A stretch of 6,069 nt of DNA, from assembly GCA_017515945.1 (NCBI GenBank), contig JAFWDX010000138.1:1-6069 (forward strand). Reading direction: 5' to 3'. Shown piece by piece: positions 1-5,433 of the stretch (its first letter is position 1; each line of letters begins with the position of its first letter). A program made the translations under genes and the position numbers. This DNA comes from Blautia sp. (GTDB lineage: Bacteria > Bacillota > Clostridia > Lachnospirales > Lachnospiraceae). The notes below the pieces were generated by a model. It was not told the DNA's origin and did no database searches. It worked only from the letters and a program-made list of their open reading frames with translations.

Positions 1-50
1 CCTTGACTCACACGTAAGTGCGAGTCAAGGAACCTGTCCCCCTGACTCAT
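1..50. repeat. Head-to-head palindromic repeat pair, left copy (REP-like)
   Basis: A full repeat unit runs from 22 to 50, with the arms GAGTCA and TGACTCAT around an AAGGAACCTGTCCCC core. Bases 1-10 are the end of a second unit in the opposite orientation, cut off by the window edge. The two units together form a hairpin in which 1-13 pairs with 18-30, with one mismatch (A10/C21) and a GTAA loop. Positions 22-51 are identical to 180-209. The same two-unit layout recurs inverted at 6001-6060. A lone CTGACTCAT remnant lies at 62-70. Between them, GCTCCCC (56-62) can pair with GGGGAGC (86-92). The unit resembles REP/BIME-type elements that are mobilised by RAYT (Y1 family) transposases, but no transposase gene is present here. 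Confidence 0.8.
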
Positions 51-177
51 TCCCGGCTCCCCTGACTCATCATGACTATCGCACCGGGGAGCTGACGAGT
101 TAAATTGACTGTCTGCAGGATAACCGAAAGTGTTTTCGAGTAACCGGCCGGATTATGGGGGCGGGCATTCAGTGAAA

Positions 178-208
178 ATGAGTCAAGGAACCTGTCCCCC
201 TGACTCAT
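178..208. repeat. Single REP-like repeat unit
   Basis: A complete 31-bp unit has perfect 8-bp terminal inverted repeats, ATGAGTCA and TGACTCAT, enclosing a 15-base loop (AGGAACCTGTCCCCC). It is a direct copy of the unit at 22-50, at an offset of 158 bases, and differs by one core base from the inverted unit at 6001-6029. The asymmetric core is conserved between copies, so the unit has a fixed orientation and is not just a chance palindrome. Bases 71-177 between the copies contain no gene. They do include a small CGAAA/TTTCG hairpin (125-138). Confidence 0.8.
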
Positions 209-252
209 TTCTGTCCGGTAAAATACGTCACAGAGCCGGCAGATTACGACAA

Positions 253-280
253 TTACACCCTCGAATACTAATGATATGAT
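253..280 (+). promoter_or_regulatory. Candidate promoter for the GH3 operon
   Basis: A TATGAT hexamer at 275-280 is preceded by TG at 272-273, which makes an extended -10 element (TGnTATGAT). The -35 region is weak: TTACAC at 253-258, 16 bases upstream, matches TTGACA poorly, which fits dependence on the extended -10. Transcription would start near 287 and give a leader of about 80 nt. TATACT at 280-285 is an overlapping alternative -10 without a matching -35. Confidence 0.4.
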
Positions 281-305
281 ATACTTTCCCCACATGATCC
301 AGAGA

Positions 306-339
306 AGCGGAAGAAGTCCGGCAGCATTGTTCTTCCGCT
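306..339 (+). promoter_or_regulatory. Leader hairpin upstream of the GH3 ribosome binding site
   Basis: AGCGGAAGAA (306-315) is perfectly complementary to TTCTTCCGCT (330-339), giving a 10-bp stem with a 14-base loop. No U-tract follows, so it is not an intrinsic terminator. It lies 17 bases upstream of the AAGGAGGT Shine-Dalgarno sequence (357-364), leaving the latter free. This position suits a 5' stabilising stem-loop or a protein-binding site in the mRNA. The role is inference. Confidence 0.55.
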
Positions 340-369
340 CACACAAACCAGTCAACAAGGAGGTATACC

Positions 370-3300
370 ATGAAACGATCTGTCAAAGAGGGACTGCTGA
401 GAGGGTTAAGCGCCGTTTTCGCCTCTCTGTTCGTCCTGGTAACGTGCCTGTCCGCGGTCGCTGACGCCAATTCGGCCGTGATCAACCGTCAGCTGGGGAC
501 GACGAACTTTATCACCGAATCGGGAGGCGACCCGAATGCGGACACGGCTTATTTCAAATCGGAGTTTTCCACTGTTGAGGAGCTTGTCGCAGCGAAGCAT
601 GAGCTGGCTGCTTCGATCGGAGCTGAGGGCAGTGTCCTTCTTAAAAATACGGACAAGGCTCTGCCGTTAAATAAAGACACAGAGAAAGTTACTGTCTGGG
701 GCTTGAACTCACTGTTCCCGACACTGGGCGGTCTGATGGGTTCACCTGCTTCTCCGAGCACCGATGCGGGGCAGACAGGTGTGGGCATCCTGGATGCGCT
801 GGGCATGAAGGGCGTTCAGCTCAATGGTGAGATGGCCGGATTTTATGGACAGTTTTATGATAAGGTCCGTAAAAGCAGCCTGTTTGGTGCGGAAATCCCG
901 GGCCACAGTCTCACTGTGAGCTTTGCTTCGATACCTGAACCGGCCGACAGCTATCAGATCGGAGAGCTGTCCGCAGCCGATTATACCGCTGAGATCCTTT
1001 CGACCGCCGATGACACGACGGCCATCGTTTTCCTGACCCGTGACAGCTCTGAGGCGGCTGATTTTACGACAGCCATGACCTCGGATCCCTCCGGCAATAC
1101 CTTCGACCGGCCTCTTGCACTGTCTGCGTATGAGCGGGAGATGATCGACCTGGCAAAGGAGCACAGTAACGGCAAGGTCATCGTTCTGCTGAATACGGTT
1201 TCTCCAATGGAAGTCGAGGAGCTGAAGCAGGATCCGGATATCGATGCGATCCTCTGGGCCGGCCTGCCCGGCATGTATGGCTTTGAAGGCGTGGCGGATG
1301 TCCTGATCGGCAATGAAAGTCCTTCCGGCCGTATGGTGGACACCTATGCCGTCAATTCCCTTTCCGCTCCGGCGATGGTCAACTTCGGTATCCATACCTT
1401 TGACAATCATTCCGGTACAGAGGGCAGTCCCCTGAAGGCAGATGACCTCGCGGACTGGTACCTCGTGGAGAGTGAAGGCATTTATATCGGGTATAAATAC
1501 TACGAGACACGTTATGAGGATGCTGTTCTCGGTCAGGGAAATGCAGATGCCGTGGAAGGCTCCACGACAGGCGCTGCCTGGAACTATGCGGATGAGGTAT
1601 CCTATCCCTTTGGATATGGCATGAGCTATACCACCTTTACCCAGGAGCTTGAGAGTGTGGACGTGGAAGTGGGCGGCACCTCCAAAGCGGTGGTCAAGGT
1701 GACCAACACCGGCGATGTGGCCGGCAAGGATGTGGTGGAACTCTATGTACAGACTCCTTACACTCAGGGAGGCCTGGAAAAAGCAGCCATTCAGCTGGTG
1801 AATTTCGGCAAAACCGAGGTGCTTGAGCCCGGAGAATCCGTGGAGCTGACGATTGAATTTGAGCCTCAGTACTTTGCCAGCTACGATGAGACCCTGGTCA
1901 AAGAGGATGGAACGACCGGTGCCTGGGTCCTGGATGAGGGAGATTATTACTTTACGGTCGGCAACGGCGCACACGAGGCTGTCAACAATGTACTGGCGAA
2001 AAAGCTGGGCAGCGATAAGGATCTGATCACCATCAATGACGTTGAGACAGTCAGCGCTGACAAGGTAACCGTGGTTACCCTTGGCCGGGACAGCGAGACC
2101 TATTCCGCAGGCGTGCAGAATGCGCTTCAGGATGCGAATCTGAACAACTTTATCGCCGACGCTGTGGAATATACCACCCGCAGCGACTGGACAAAAGGCT
2201 GGGAGCCGGTGACAGGGATCAGCGCCACGGAGGATATGCTGCCCACCTTGCAGAACCGCAGCCGGCAGCTGACAGAGAACAACGATTACGAGATCACATG
2301 GGGAGCGGACAATGGCCTGACACTCGCCAACATGATGCAGTTCGATGATGCCGGAAACTATACCGGTACACTGGACATTGACGATCCTCAGTGGGATTCC
2401 CTTATTCAGGAAATCACGCTGGATGAAGCCATCAATTTCCTGGAGAACGCTACAGATGAATTTGACGCCATCGGTTCCATCGGGATCGGAAACGTCTACA
2501 ACAATGACGGACCTCTTGGATTTGTAAATGACCAGGTTTCCGGCTATGCCGCCAAATGGGATCCGTCCATGAGCAGTGAGCCGACCTATGTCGGTCCGAA
2601 CGACCCTTATGCCGTCTGGACGCTGGCCGAGATGCCCACGGAGCCTGTTGTCGCAGCAACCTACAATCCGGAGCTGATCCGGAGGGAAGGCGAGCTCCTT
2701 GGAGATGACGGACTCTGGACCAATATCTCCGGTCTGCAGGGCCCCGGCGTCAACCTTCATACAGCCGCTTACTGCGGACGTGCCCATGAATATTATTCCG
2801 AGGATGCCATGCTGAGCAACCGGATGGCATCGGAATTCATTACCGGTACCTGGTCCAAGGGAACCTGGAGCGTGTTAAAACATCTGGCCATCAATGACAT
2901 GGAGTATAACCGCACGGGTCTGTCCACCTTCTTCACCGAGCAGTCCGCCCGCGAAAACGGTCTGCGCGCATTCCAGGGTGCCGTGACGAATGACAGCATC
3001 TCCGGTGTCATGACCGCCTATAACCGGATCGGCACCACCTTTGCCGGTGCCCATGAGGGCCTGGTACGCCAGATCCTGCTGAATGAGTGGGGCCATGACG
3101 GCTGGGTCATGACGGACTACGCGGCAGCAGGCTTTGACTACATGAACTGGCTGGATACCATCTATGCTGGCGGCGGTGCCCTGCTTTGCACCTCAGCCAA
3201 CTACAGCTCCTCTGCCCACGGTTCCATGAACGATGCGAAGAACCGCGGCGCGGTGCTGGCCGATGCAGCCTTCCAGCATGAGATGCAGGAAGCGCTCAAA

Positions 3301-3486
3301 CACTTTATGTATACCTTTGGCAGCAGCAATGCCATGAATGGTCTGTCTCCGGACACAAAGGTCATCCATGTGACCACATGGTGGGAAAAAGCGCTGCTCG
3401 GCACCCGGATCGCACTCGGACTGCTCGCGGCCCTGTCTTTCCTGGGCTATGTACTCGTGGCTCTGAAGGGCAGAAAAGCACAGTGA
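370..3486 (+). CDS. Circularly permuted family 3 glycoside hydrolase, membrane-tethered
   Basis: A 1038-residue GH3 enzyme, probably a beta-glucosidase or related exo-beta-glycosidase acting outside the cell. Domain order is reversed from the usual: GH3 C-terminal domain (about 78-423, opening with LLKN at 90-93 and closing with FGYGMSYTTF), fibronectin III-like domain (about 430-540), then the GH3 TIM-barrel domain (about 600-970). This arrangement is known from Butyrivibrio and Ruminococcus beta-glucosidases. Active-site candidates are all present: D713 (DGPLG), R804 (GRAHE), K837-H838, R848, Y884, nucleophile D916 in VMTDY, and general acid/base E228 in SSEAAD. Residues 12-31 are hydrophobic, with possible cleavage after A33 (ADA); C26 lacks a good lipobox. 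A second hydrophobic segment (about 1008-1032) is followed by KGRK, a likely C-terminal anchor. AAGGAGGT lies 5 bases before the ATG. Substrate specificity cannot be read from sequence. Confidence 0.94.
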   Translation: MKRSVKEGLLRGLSAVFASLFVLVTCLSAVADANSAVINRQLGTTNFITESGGDPNADTAYFKSEFSTVEELVAAKHELAASIGAEGSVLLKNTDKALPLNKDTEKVTVWGLNSLFPTLGGLMGSPASPSTDAGQTGVGILDALGMKGVQLNGEMAGFYGQFYDKVRKSSLFGAEIPGHSLTVSFASIPEPADSYQIGELSAADYTAEILSTADDTTAIVFLTRDSSEAADFTTAMTSDPSGNTFDRPLALSAYEREMIDLAKEHSNGKVIVLLNTVSPMEVEELKQDPDIDAILWAGLPGMYGFEGVADVLIGNESPSGRMVDTYAVNSLSAPAMVNFGIHTFDNHSGTEGSPLKADDLADWYLVESEGIYIGYKYYETRYEDAVLGQGNADAVEGSTTGAAWNYADEVSYPFGYGMSYTTFTQELESVDVEVGGTSKAVVKVTNTGDVAGKDVVELYVQTPYTQGGLEKAAIQLVNFGKTEVLEPGESVELTIEFEPQYFASYDETLVKEDGTTGAWVLDEGDYYFTVGNGAHEAVNNVLAKKLGSDKDLITINDVETVSADKVTVVTLGRDSETYSAGVQNALQDANLNNFIADAVEYTTRSDWTKGWEPVTGISATEDMLPTLQNRSRQLTENNDYEITWGADNGLTLANMMQFDDAGNYTGTLDIDDPQWDSLIQEITLDEAINFLENATDEFDAIGSIGIGNVYNNDGPLGFVNDQVSGYAAKWDPSMSSEPTYVGPNDPYAVWTLAEMPTEPVVAATYNPELIRREGELLGDDGLWTNISGLQGPGVNLHTAAYCGRAHEYYSEDAMLSNRMASEFITGTWSKGTWSVLKHLAINDMEYNRTGLSTFFTEQSARENGLRAFQGAVTNDSISGVMTAYNRIGTTFAGAHEGLVRQILLNEWGHDGWVMTDYAAAGFDYMNWLDTIYAGGGALLCTSANYSSSAHGSMNDAKNRGAVLADAAFQHEMQEALKHFMYTFGSSNAMNGLSPDTKVIHVTTWWEKALLGTRIALGLLAALSFLGYVLVALKGRKAQ

Positions 3487-3505
3487 AGAAGGAGGGTTTG
3501 ACAAG

Positions 3506-3895
3506 ATGAAAAAGACGTTTGGATTTTACCTCTCTGCCCTGTCTGCCATACTGGCAATCGCCTGTGTGGTCCTGTACGGCAAAGTGATGCTCACCGATGC
3601 CCGGGTAACGCCTCTGCTGATCGCCAGCGCCGTGCTGTCTGTGGTGATCCTTGCGGTCACTGCCGTGAAGGGGAGTGTTCCGGGAGGAAACCTCCTGCCG
3701 GTGGTATGCGCGGTTCTCTGCATGAGCGCCGTGGCGCTTTCGATCAGTCCCATGGCCAGCACAGTAGTGTTTGCCTTCATGGGCATGAGCCCCATGTCCA
3801 GTGCGCAGGGCTTTCTGGTATTCGCCGGAGCCGGACTGGCCGCATGGTTAATTAATGTGATCGCGGCATTCCTGGGGATTACGAAGAAGGCTTAA
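3506..3895 (+). CDS. Small four-helix membrane protein of unknown function
   Basis: A 129-residue very hydrophobic protein that I do not recognise. Four probable transmembrane segments lie near residues 7-25, 35-54, 62-82 and 101-125, with short loops, a lysine-bearing start (MKK) and a KKA tail. No catalytic motif is visible; the loop between helices 3 and 4 is rich in Met, Ser and Pro (SPMASTVV, MGMSPMSS). The ATG follows a strong AGAAGGAGGG ribosome binding site (3487-3496) and is only 19 bases from the stop codon of the GH3 gene, so the two are almost certainly co-transcribed. Since the GH3 protein ends in a transmembrane anchor, this protein may be its membrane partner, a retention or stability factor, or an export aid. 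That is inference from linkage. Composition matches the GH3 gene, so it looks native to the operon. Confidence 0.82.
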   Translation: MKKTFGFYLSALSAILAIACVVLYGKVMLTDARVTPLLIASAVLSVVILAVTAVKGSVPGGNLLPVVCAVLCMSAVALSISPMASTVVFAFMGMSPMSSAQGFLVFAGAGLAAWLINVIAAFLGITKKA

Positions 3896-3912
3896 GAGAA
3901 TGAAGTGAGAAT

Positions 3913-3932
3913 GGGGCCAGACCCCTTTCTTT
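3913..3932 (+). terminator. Short GC hairpin with T-rich tail after the GH3 operon
   Basis: GGGG (3913-3916) pairs with CCCC (3922-3925) around a CCAGA loop, and is followed by TTTCTTT (3926-3932). It lies 17 bases past the stop codon of the membrane protein gene, so a weak intrinsic terminator is plausible. The stem is only 4 bp. The core is the reverse complement of GGGGTCTGGCCCC, which I recall as a dispersed repeat in Firmicutes, so it may instead, or also, be a repeat copy. Confidence 0.45.
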
Positions 3933-4079
3933 GCCAGTTATTATTCACGGTATAACCGGCAGTGTTATAGCTAACCTGCCCCCATTTTCCTGCCGGAAAG
4001 CCAGATCTCATCCCGTTTCAGTCAGACCGTGAACAGTAACCCAAATTGCGCAGGCTTGACAGGATAGGAATATTTACGC
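3933..4079. other. Intergenic stretch with an inverted repeat, no gene seen
   Basis: No convincing coding frame or RNA gene is visible. CCGGCAG (3956-3962) is complementary to CTGCCGG (3990-3996) with a 27-base loop, and ATAAC (3952-3956) can pair with GTTAT (3964-3968); the two pairings compete. A TTGACA at 4056-4061 is a perfect -35 hexamer but has no acceptable -10 at 16-18 bases. It may be fortuitous. Confidence 0.4.
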
Positions 4080-4108
4080 TTGAAATGTGACGAACGATGT
4101 TCTATAGT
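4080..4108 (+). promoter_or_regulatory. Sigma-A-type promoter of the cysteine hydrolase gene
   Basis: TTGAAA (4080-4085) and TATAGT (4103-4108) are separated by exactly 17 bases, each one mismatch from the consensus. Transcription should start near 4115, giving an unusually long leader of about 160 nt. TGTGACG occurs at 4086-4092 inside the spacer and again at 4123-4129 just after the predicted start, 37 bases apart. This could be a direct-repeat operator, though two 7-mers are weak evidence. Confidence 0.65.
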
Positions 4109-4150
4109 ACATATGGCGTAACTGTGACGGAATCAGTAACAGAACAATTC

Positions 4151-4219
4151 TCCTGTGGCTGAATGACAGAAATCCTTCATTTTTTAACAGAGTGAGGATT
4201 TTCTGTGAAGACAGCAGGA
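4151..4219 (+). promoter_or_regulatory. Structured 5' leader of the cysteine hydrolase gene
   Basis: ACAGAAATCCTT (4166-4177) pairs with 4194-4206 through about 12 base pairs with one bulged T, closing a loop that contains ATTTTTTAACA. An outer helix, TCCTG (4151-4155) with CAGGA (4215-4219), can enclose it. A third small stem, GGCT/AGCC (4221-4224 with 4234-4237), follows. The leader matches no riboswitch consensus I know and no clear terminator/antiterminator pair is visible, so only the structure, not a function, is supported. Confidence 0.4.
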
Positions 4220-4277
4220 TGGCTGTTTTGGGGAGCCCTTAGGATCTGTCGCAAAATAAGAAGAAAAGGAAAACAGA

Positions 4278-4805
4278 ATGAGAAAGATACTGATCGTTAT
4301 CGACATGCAGAATGATTTTATCGATGCCGCGCTGGGGACGAAGGAAGCGGAGGCCATCGTGGACGCCGTAAAAGAAAAGATCCGCTCTTACCCGGCGGAG
4401 GATGTGATCGCCACCATGGATACCCACCTTGAGAATTACATGGAGACGCAGGAAGGGAAGTACCTGCCCGTCCCGCACTGCATCAAAGGCTCAGCCGGCT
4501 GGCAGATCCGCCCGGATATCGCAGAACTTCTCAGCGGCGCGAAAATCTATGAAAAACCGACCTTCGGAAGTACTGCTCTGGCAGCAGACCTGAAAGCTGT
4601 GGCACAGGAGGAAGAGATCGAACTGGAGCTGATCGGGCTCTGCACGGATATCTGTGTGGTCTCCAACGCGCTGCTGCTCAAGGCTTTCATGCCGGAGGTA
4701 AAGATCTCTGTGGACGCGGCCTGCTGCGCCGGTGTCACGCCTGATAAGCATCTGGCCGCACTGGAGACCATGCGTTCCTGCCAGATCCAGGTCATTAACG
4801 GATAA
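4278..4805 (+). CDS. Nicotinamidase-like cysteine hydrolase (isochorismatase fold)
   Basis: A 175-residue enzyme of the isochorismatase-like cysteine hydrolase superfamily, cytoplasmic. It opens with the family signature IVIDMQNDF. The catalytic triad is D9, K93 (EKPTFGS) and C126 (CTDICVVSN). D48 and H50 (DTH) and H67 (PHCIKG) match the metal-binding positions of nicotinamidases, and the segments around TQEGKYLPVPHC and GSAGWQI fit that subgroup better than true isochorismatases. The likely reaction is deamidation of nicotinamide to nicotinate for NAD salvage. It is somewhat shorter than classical PncA proteins, and related amidases share these motifs, so the substrate is not certain. The start is fixed by family alignment and by an AAAGGA site 7 bases upstream. 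It stands alone between its own promoter and a terminator hairpin; no NAD-pathway neighbour is present. Confidence 0.9.
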   Translation: MRKILIVIDMQNDFIDAALGTKEAEAIVDAVKEKIRSYPAEDVIATMDTHLENYMETQEGKYLPVPHCIKGSAGWQIRPDIAELLSGAKIYEKPTFGSTALAADLKAVAQEEEIELELIGLCTDICVVSNALLLKAFMPEVKISVDAACCAGVTPDKHLAALETMRSCQIQVING

Positions 4806-4846
4806 CGATCGTATTCTTTACCCTTGCGATCAGACATAGATATATC

Positions 4847-4896
4847 AGAGGCTCTGAATACGTGAAATTCTTTGGTTTCATGTATTCAGAGCTTCT
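4847..4896. terminator. Bidirectional terminator hairpin between convergent genes
   Basis: Bases 4851-4867 pair with 4876-4892 over 17 positions with a single G-U wobble and an 8-base loop (TTCTTTGG). Four further pairs (4847-4850 with 4893-4896) extend the stem to about 21 bp. It lies between the ends of the cysteine hydrolase (+) and HxlR (-) genes and can fold on either transcript. T-tracts are imperfect on both sides (TTCTTGCGATTTTCATTT on plus). The stop codon and last three codons of the HxlR gene lie inside the stem. Confidence 0.72.
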
Positions 4897-5224
4897 TGCG
4901 ATTTTCATTTCCCCAGTCACAAAGCTTATCCAGAACCTTTACCAGTGAATGACCTCGTTCTGTCAGGGAATATTCCACCTTGGGAGGAATCTGAGGATAT
5001 ACGTTTCGTATTATCAGATCGTCCGCTTCGAGTTCTTTCAGATTCTGACTCAGTGTTTTGTCCGCAATCTTTTTCAGATAACGCTGCATCTCATTGAATC
5101 GGACCGGCTCATATTCCATAAGACAGTAGAGGATGATGGGCTTATATTTGCCTGCGATCAGGGACAAGGTGTAACTGTATCCGGTGGAGTCAAAATCTGC
5201 ATTTTCGATATTCTGCTTCCCCAT
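4886..5224 (-). CDS. HxlR-family winged-helix transcriptional regulator
   Basis: A 112-residue one-domain regulator of normal HxlR/MarR-like length. Family landmarks are in order: IAGKYK (23-28; usually GKWK), RFNEMQRYL (42-50), a recognition-helix region DKTLSQNLKELEADDL (55-70), the wing with PPKVEYSLTERG (80-91), and a C-terminal helix ending in DWG. It should bind DNA as a dimer. Cysteines are at C34 and C102 only; there is no N-terminal cysteine like that of the redox-sensing relatives YodB and HypR, so thiol sensing is not assured. GGAGG (5231-5235 on the minus strand) lies 6 bases before the ATG. It is divergent from the flavin reductase gene, with operator-like repeats between them beginning 4 bases beyond its own ribosome binding site, which suggests autoregulation. 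Its effector is unknown. Confidence 0.93.
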   Translation of the reverse strand: MGKQNIENADFDSTGYSYTLSLIAGKYKPIILYCLMEYEPVRFNEMQRYLKKIADKTLSQNLKELEADDLIIRNVYPQIPPKVEYSLTERGHSLVKVLDKLCDWGNENRKKL

Positions 5225-5239
5225 AGCTTACCTCCGGGT

Positions 5240-5266
5240 AAGTACCTTACATACAAGTAGGTACTT
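5240..5266. promoter_or_regulatory. Candidate HxlR operator 1
   Basis: AAGTACCT (5240-5247) and AGGTACTT (5259-5266) form perfect 8-bp inverted arms separated by 11 bases, centre to centre about two helical turns. This fits a dimeric winged-helix protein. It lies directly upstream of the regulator's own Shine-Dalgarno sequence. Assignment to the adjacent HxlR protein is inference from position. Confidence 0.65.
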
Positions 5267-5292
5267 GTGCAATTTTACAGTACTTGTATAAT
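5265..5292 (+). promoter_or_regulatory. Promoter of the flavin reductase gene
   Basis: A consensus TATAAT lies at 5287-5292. The best upstream element is TTGTGC at 5265-5270 with a 16-base spacer, weak in its second half, which suits a promoter under specific control. The start would be near 5299 and the leader about 135 nt. The -35 touches operator 1 and the -10 lies inside operator 2. The rest of the leader (to 5433) shows only small hairpins, GACT/AGTC with a GAAA loop (5305-5316) and TCCGT/ACGGA (5372-5384); no FMN riboswitch is visible. Confidence 0.6.
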
Positions 5293-5298
5293 GTACTT
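5279..5298. promoter_or_regulatory. Candidate HxlR operator 2, overlapping the -10 box
   Basis: AGTAC (5279-5283) and GTACT (5293-5297) are inverted around a 9-base centre that contains TATAAT. The octamer GTACTTGT at 5261-5268 recurs at 5280-5287, 19 bases on, and GTACTT occurs again at 5293-5298. Four AAGTAC/GTACTT half-sites within 60 bases suggest cooperative binding that would cover the promoter. Confidence 0.55.
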
Positions 5299-5433
5299 AA
5301 GTGGGACTGAAAAGTCAAGAACAACACTGACGGTTTATAAGCAGAGCTTCTAATACTGACTCAAAGGGATGTCCGTGGTACGGAGATCCGTGAATGAGGA
5401 TGCTCTGGAATAAGATGAAAGGTGGAAATCACA

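Noticed and set aside
24..26. CRISPR-like array at the left end
   Set aside because: There are only two full repeat units with one 128-base interval and a variable remnant; spacing and palindromic layout fit REP-type elements, and no cas gene is present.
47..358. 103-codon minus-strand frame over the left repeats
   Set aside because: It runs through the palindromic repeats and the promoter region, lacks a ribosome binding site and has no recognisable sequence.
276..464. Open frame of 62 codons overlapping the GH3 start
   Set aside because: It has no ribosome binding site, overlaps the leader hairpin and the GH3 signal sequence in another frame, and gives a low-complexity basic product.
2064..2079. 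Perfect GGTAACC/GGTTACC inverted repeat
   Set aside because: It lies within the GH3 coding region, encodes ordinary residues (KVTVVT) and a 7-bp palindrome in 6 kb is not remarkable.
742..2787. A 681-codon open frame on the minus strand, opposite the GH3 gene
   Set aside because: Its codons lie exactly opposite the GH3 codons, so it can be stopped only where GH3 uses TTA, CTA or TCA. These are rare in this gene (TCA at 742-744 supplies the stop). The frame is a by-product of codon bias. The translation shows no domain and GH3 is strongly supported on the plus strand.
4056..4061. Perfect TTGACA as the main -35 of the hydrolase promoter
   Set aside because: No -10-like hexamer lies 16-18 bases downstream, while TTGAAA at 4080 pairs with TATAGT at 17 bases.
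4949..5260. 103-codon plus-strand frame across the HxlR gene
   Set aside because: It is antisense to a clear HxlR protein with all family motifs and has no supporting initiation site.
5422..5433. Upstream GTG start for the flavin reductase
   Set aside because: The GTG lies inside the AAAGGTGG ribosome binding site, which is correctly placed for the ATG at 5434; the family also begins near MKKNLG.
5299..5433. FMN riboswitch upstream of the flavin reductase
   Set aside because: The conserved RFN-element segments are absent and only small local hairpins can be drawn.
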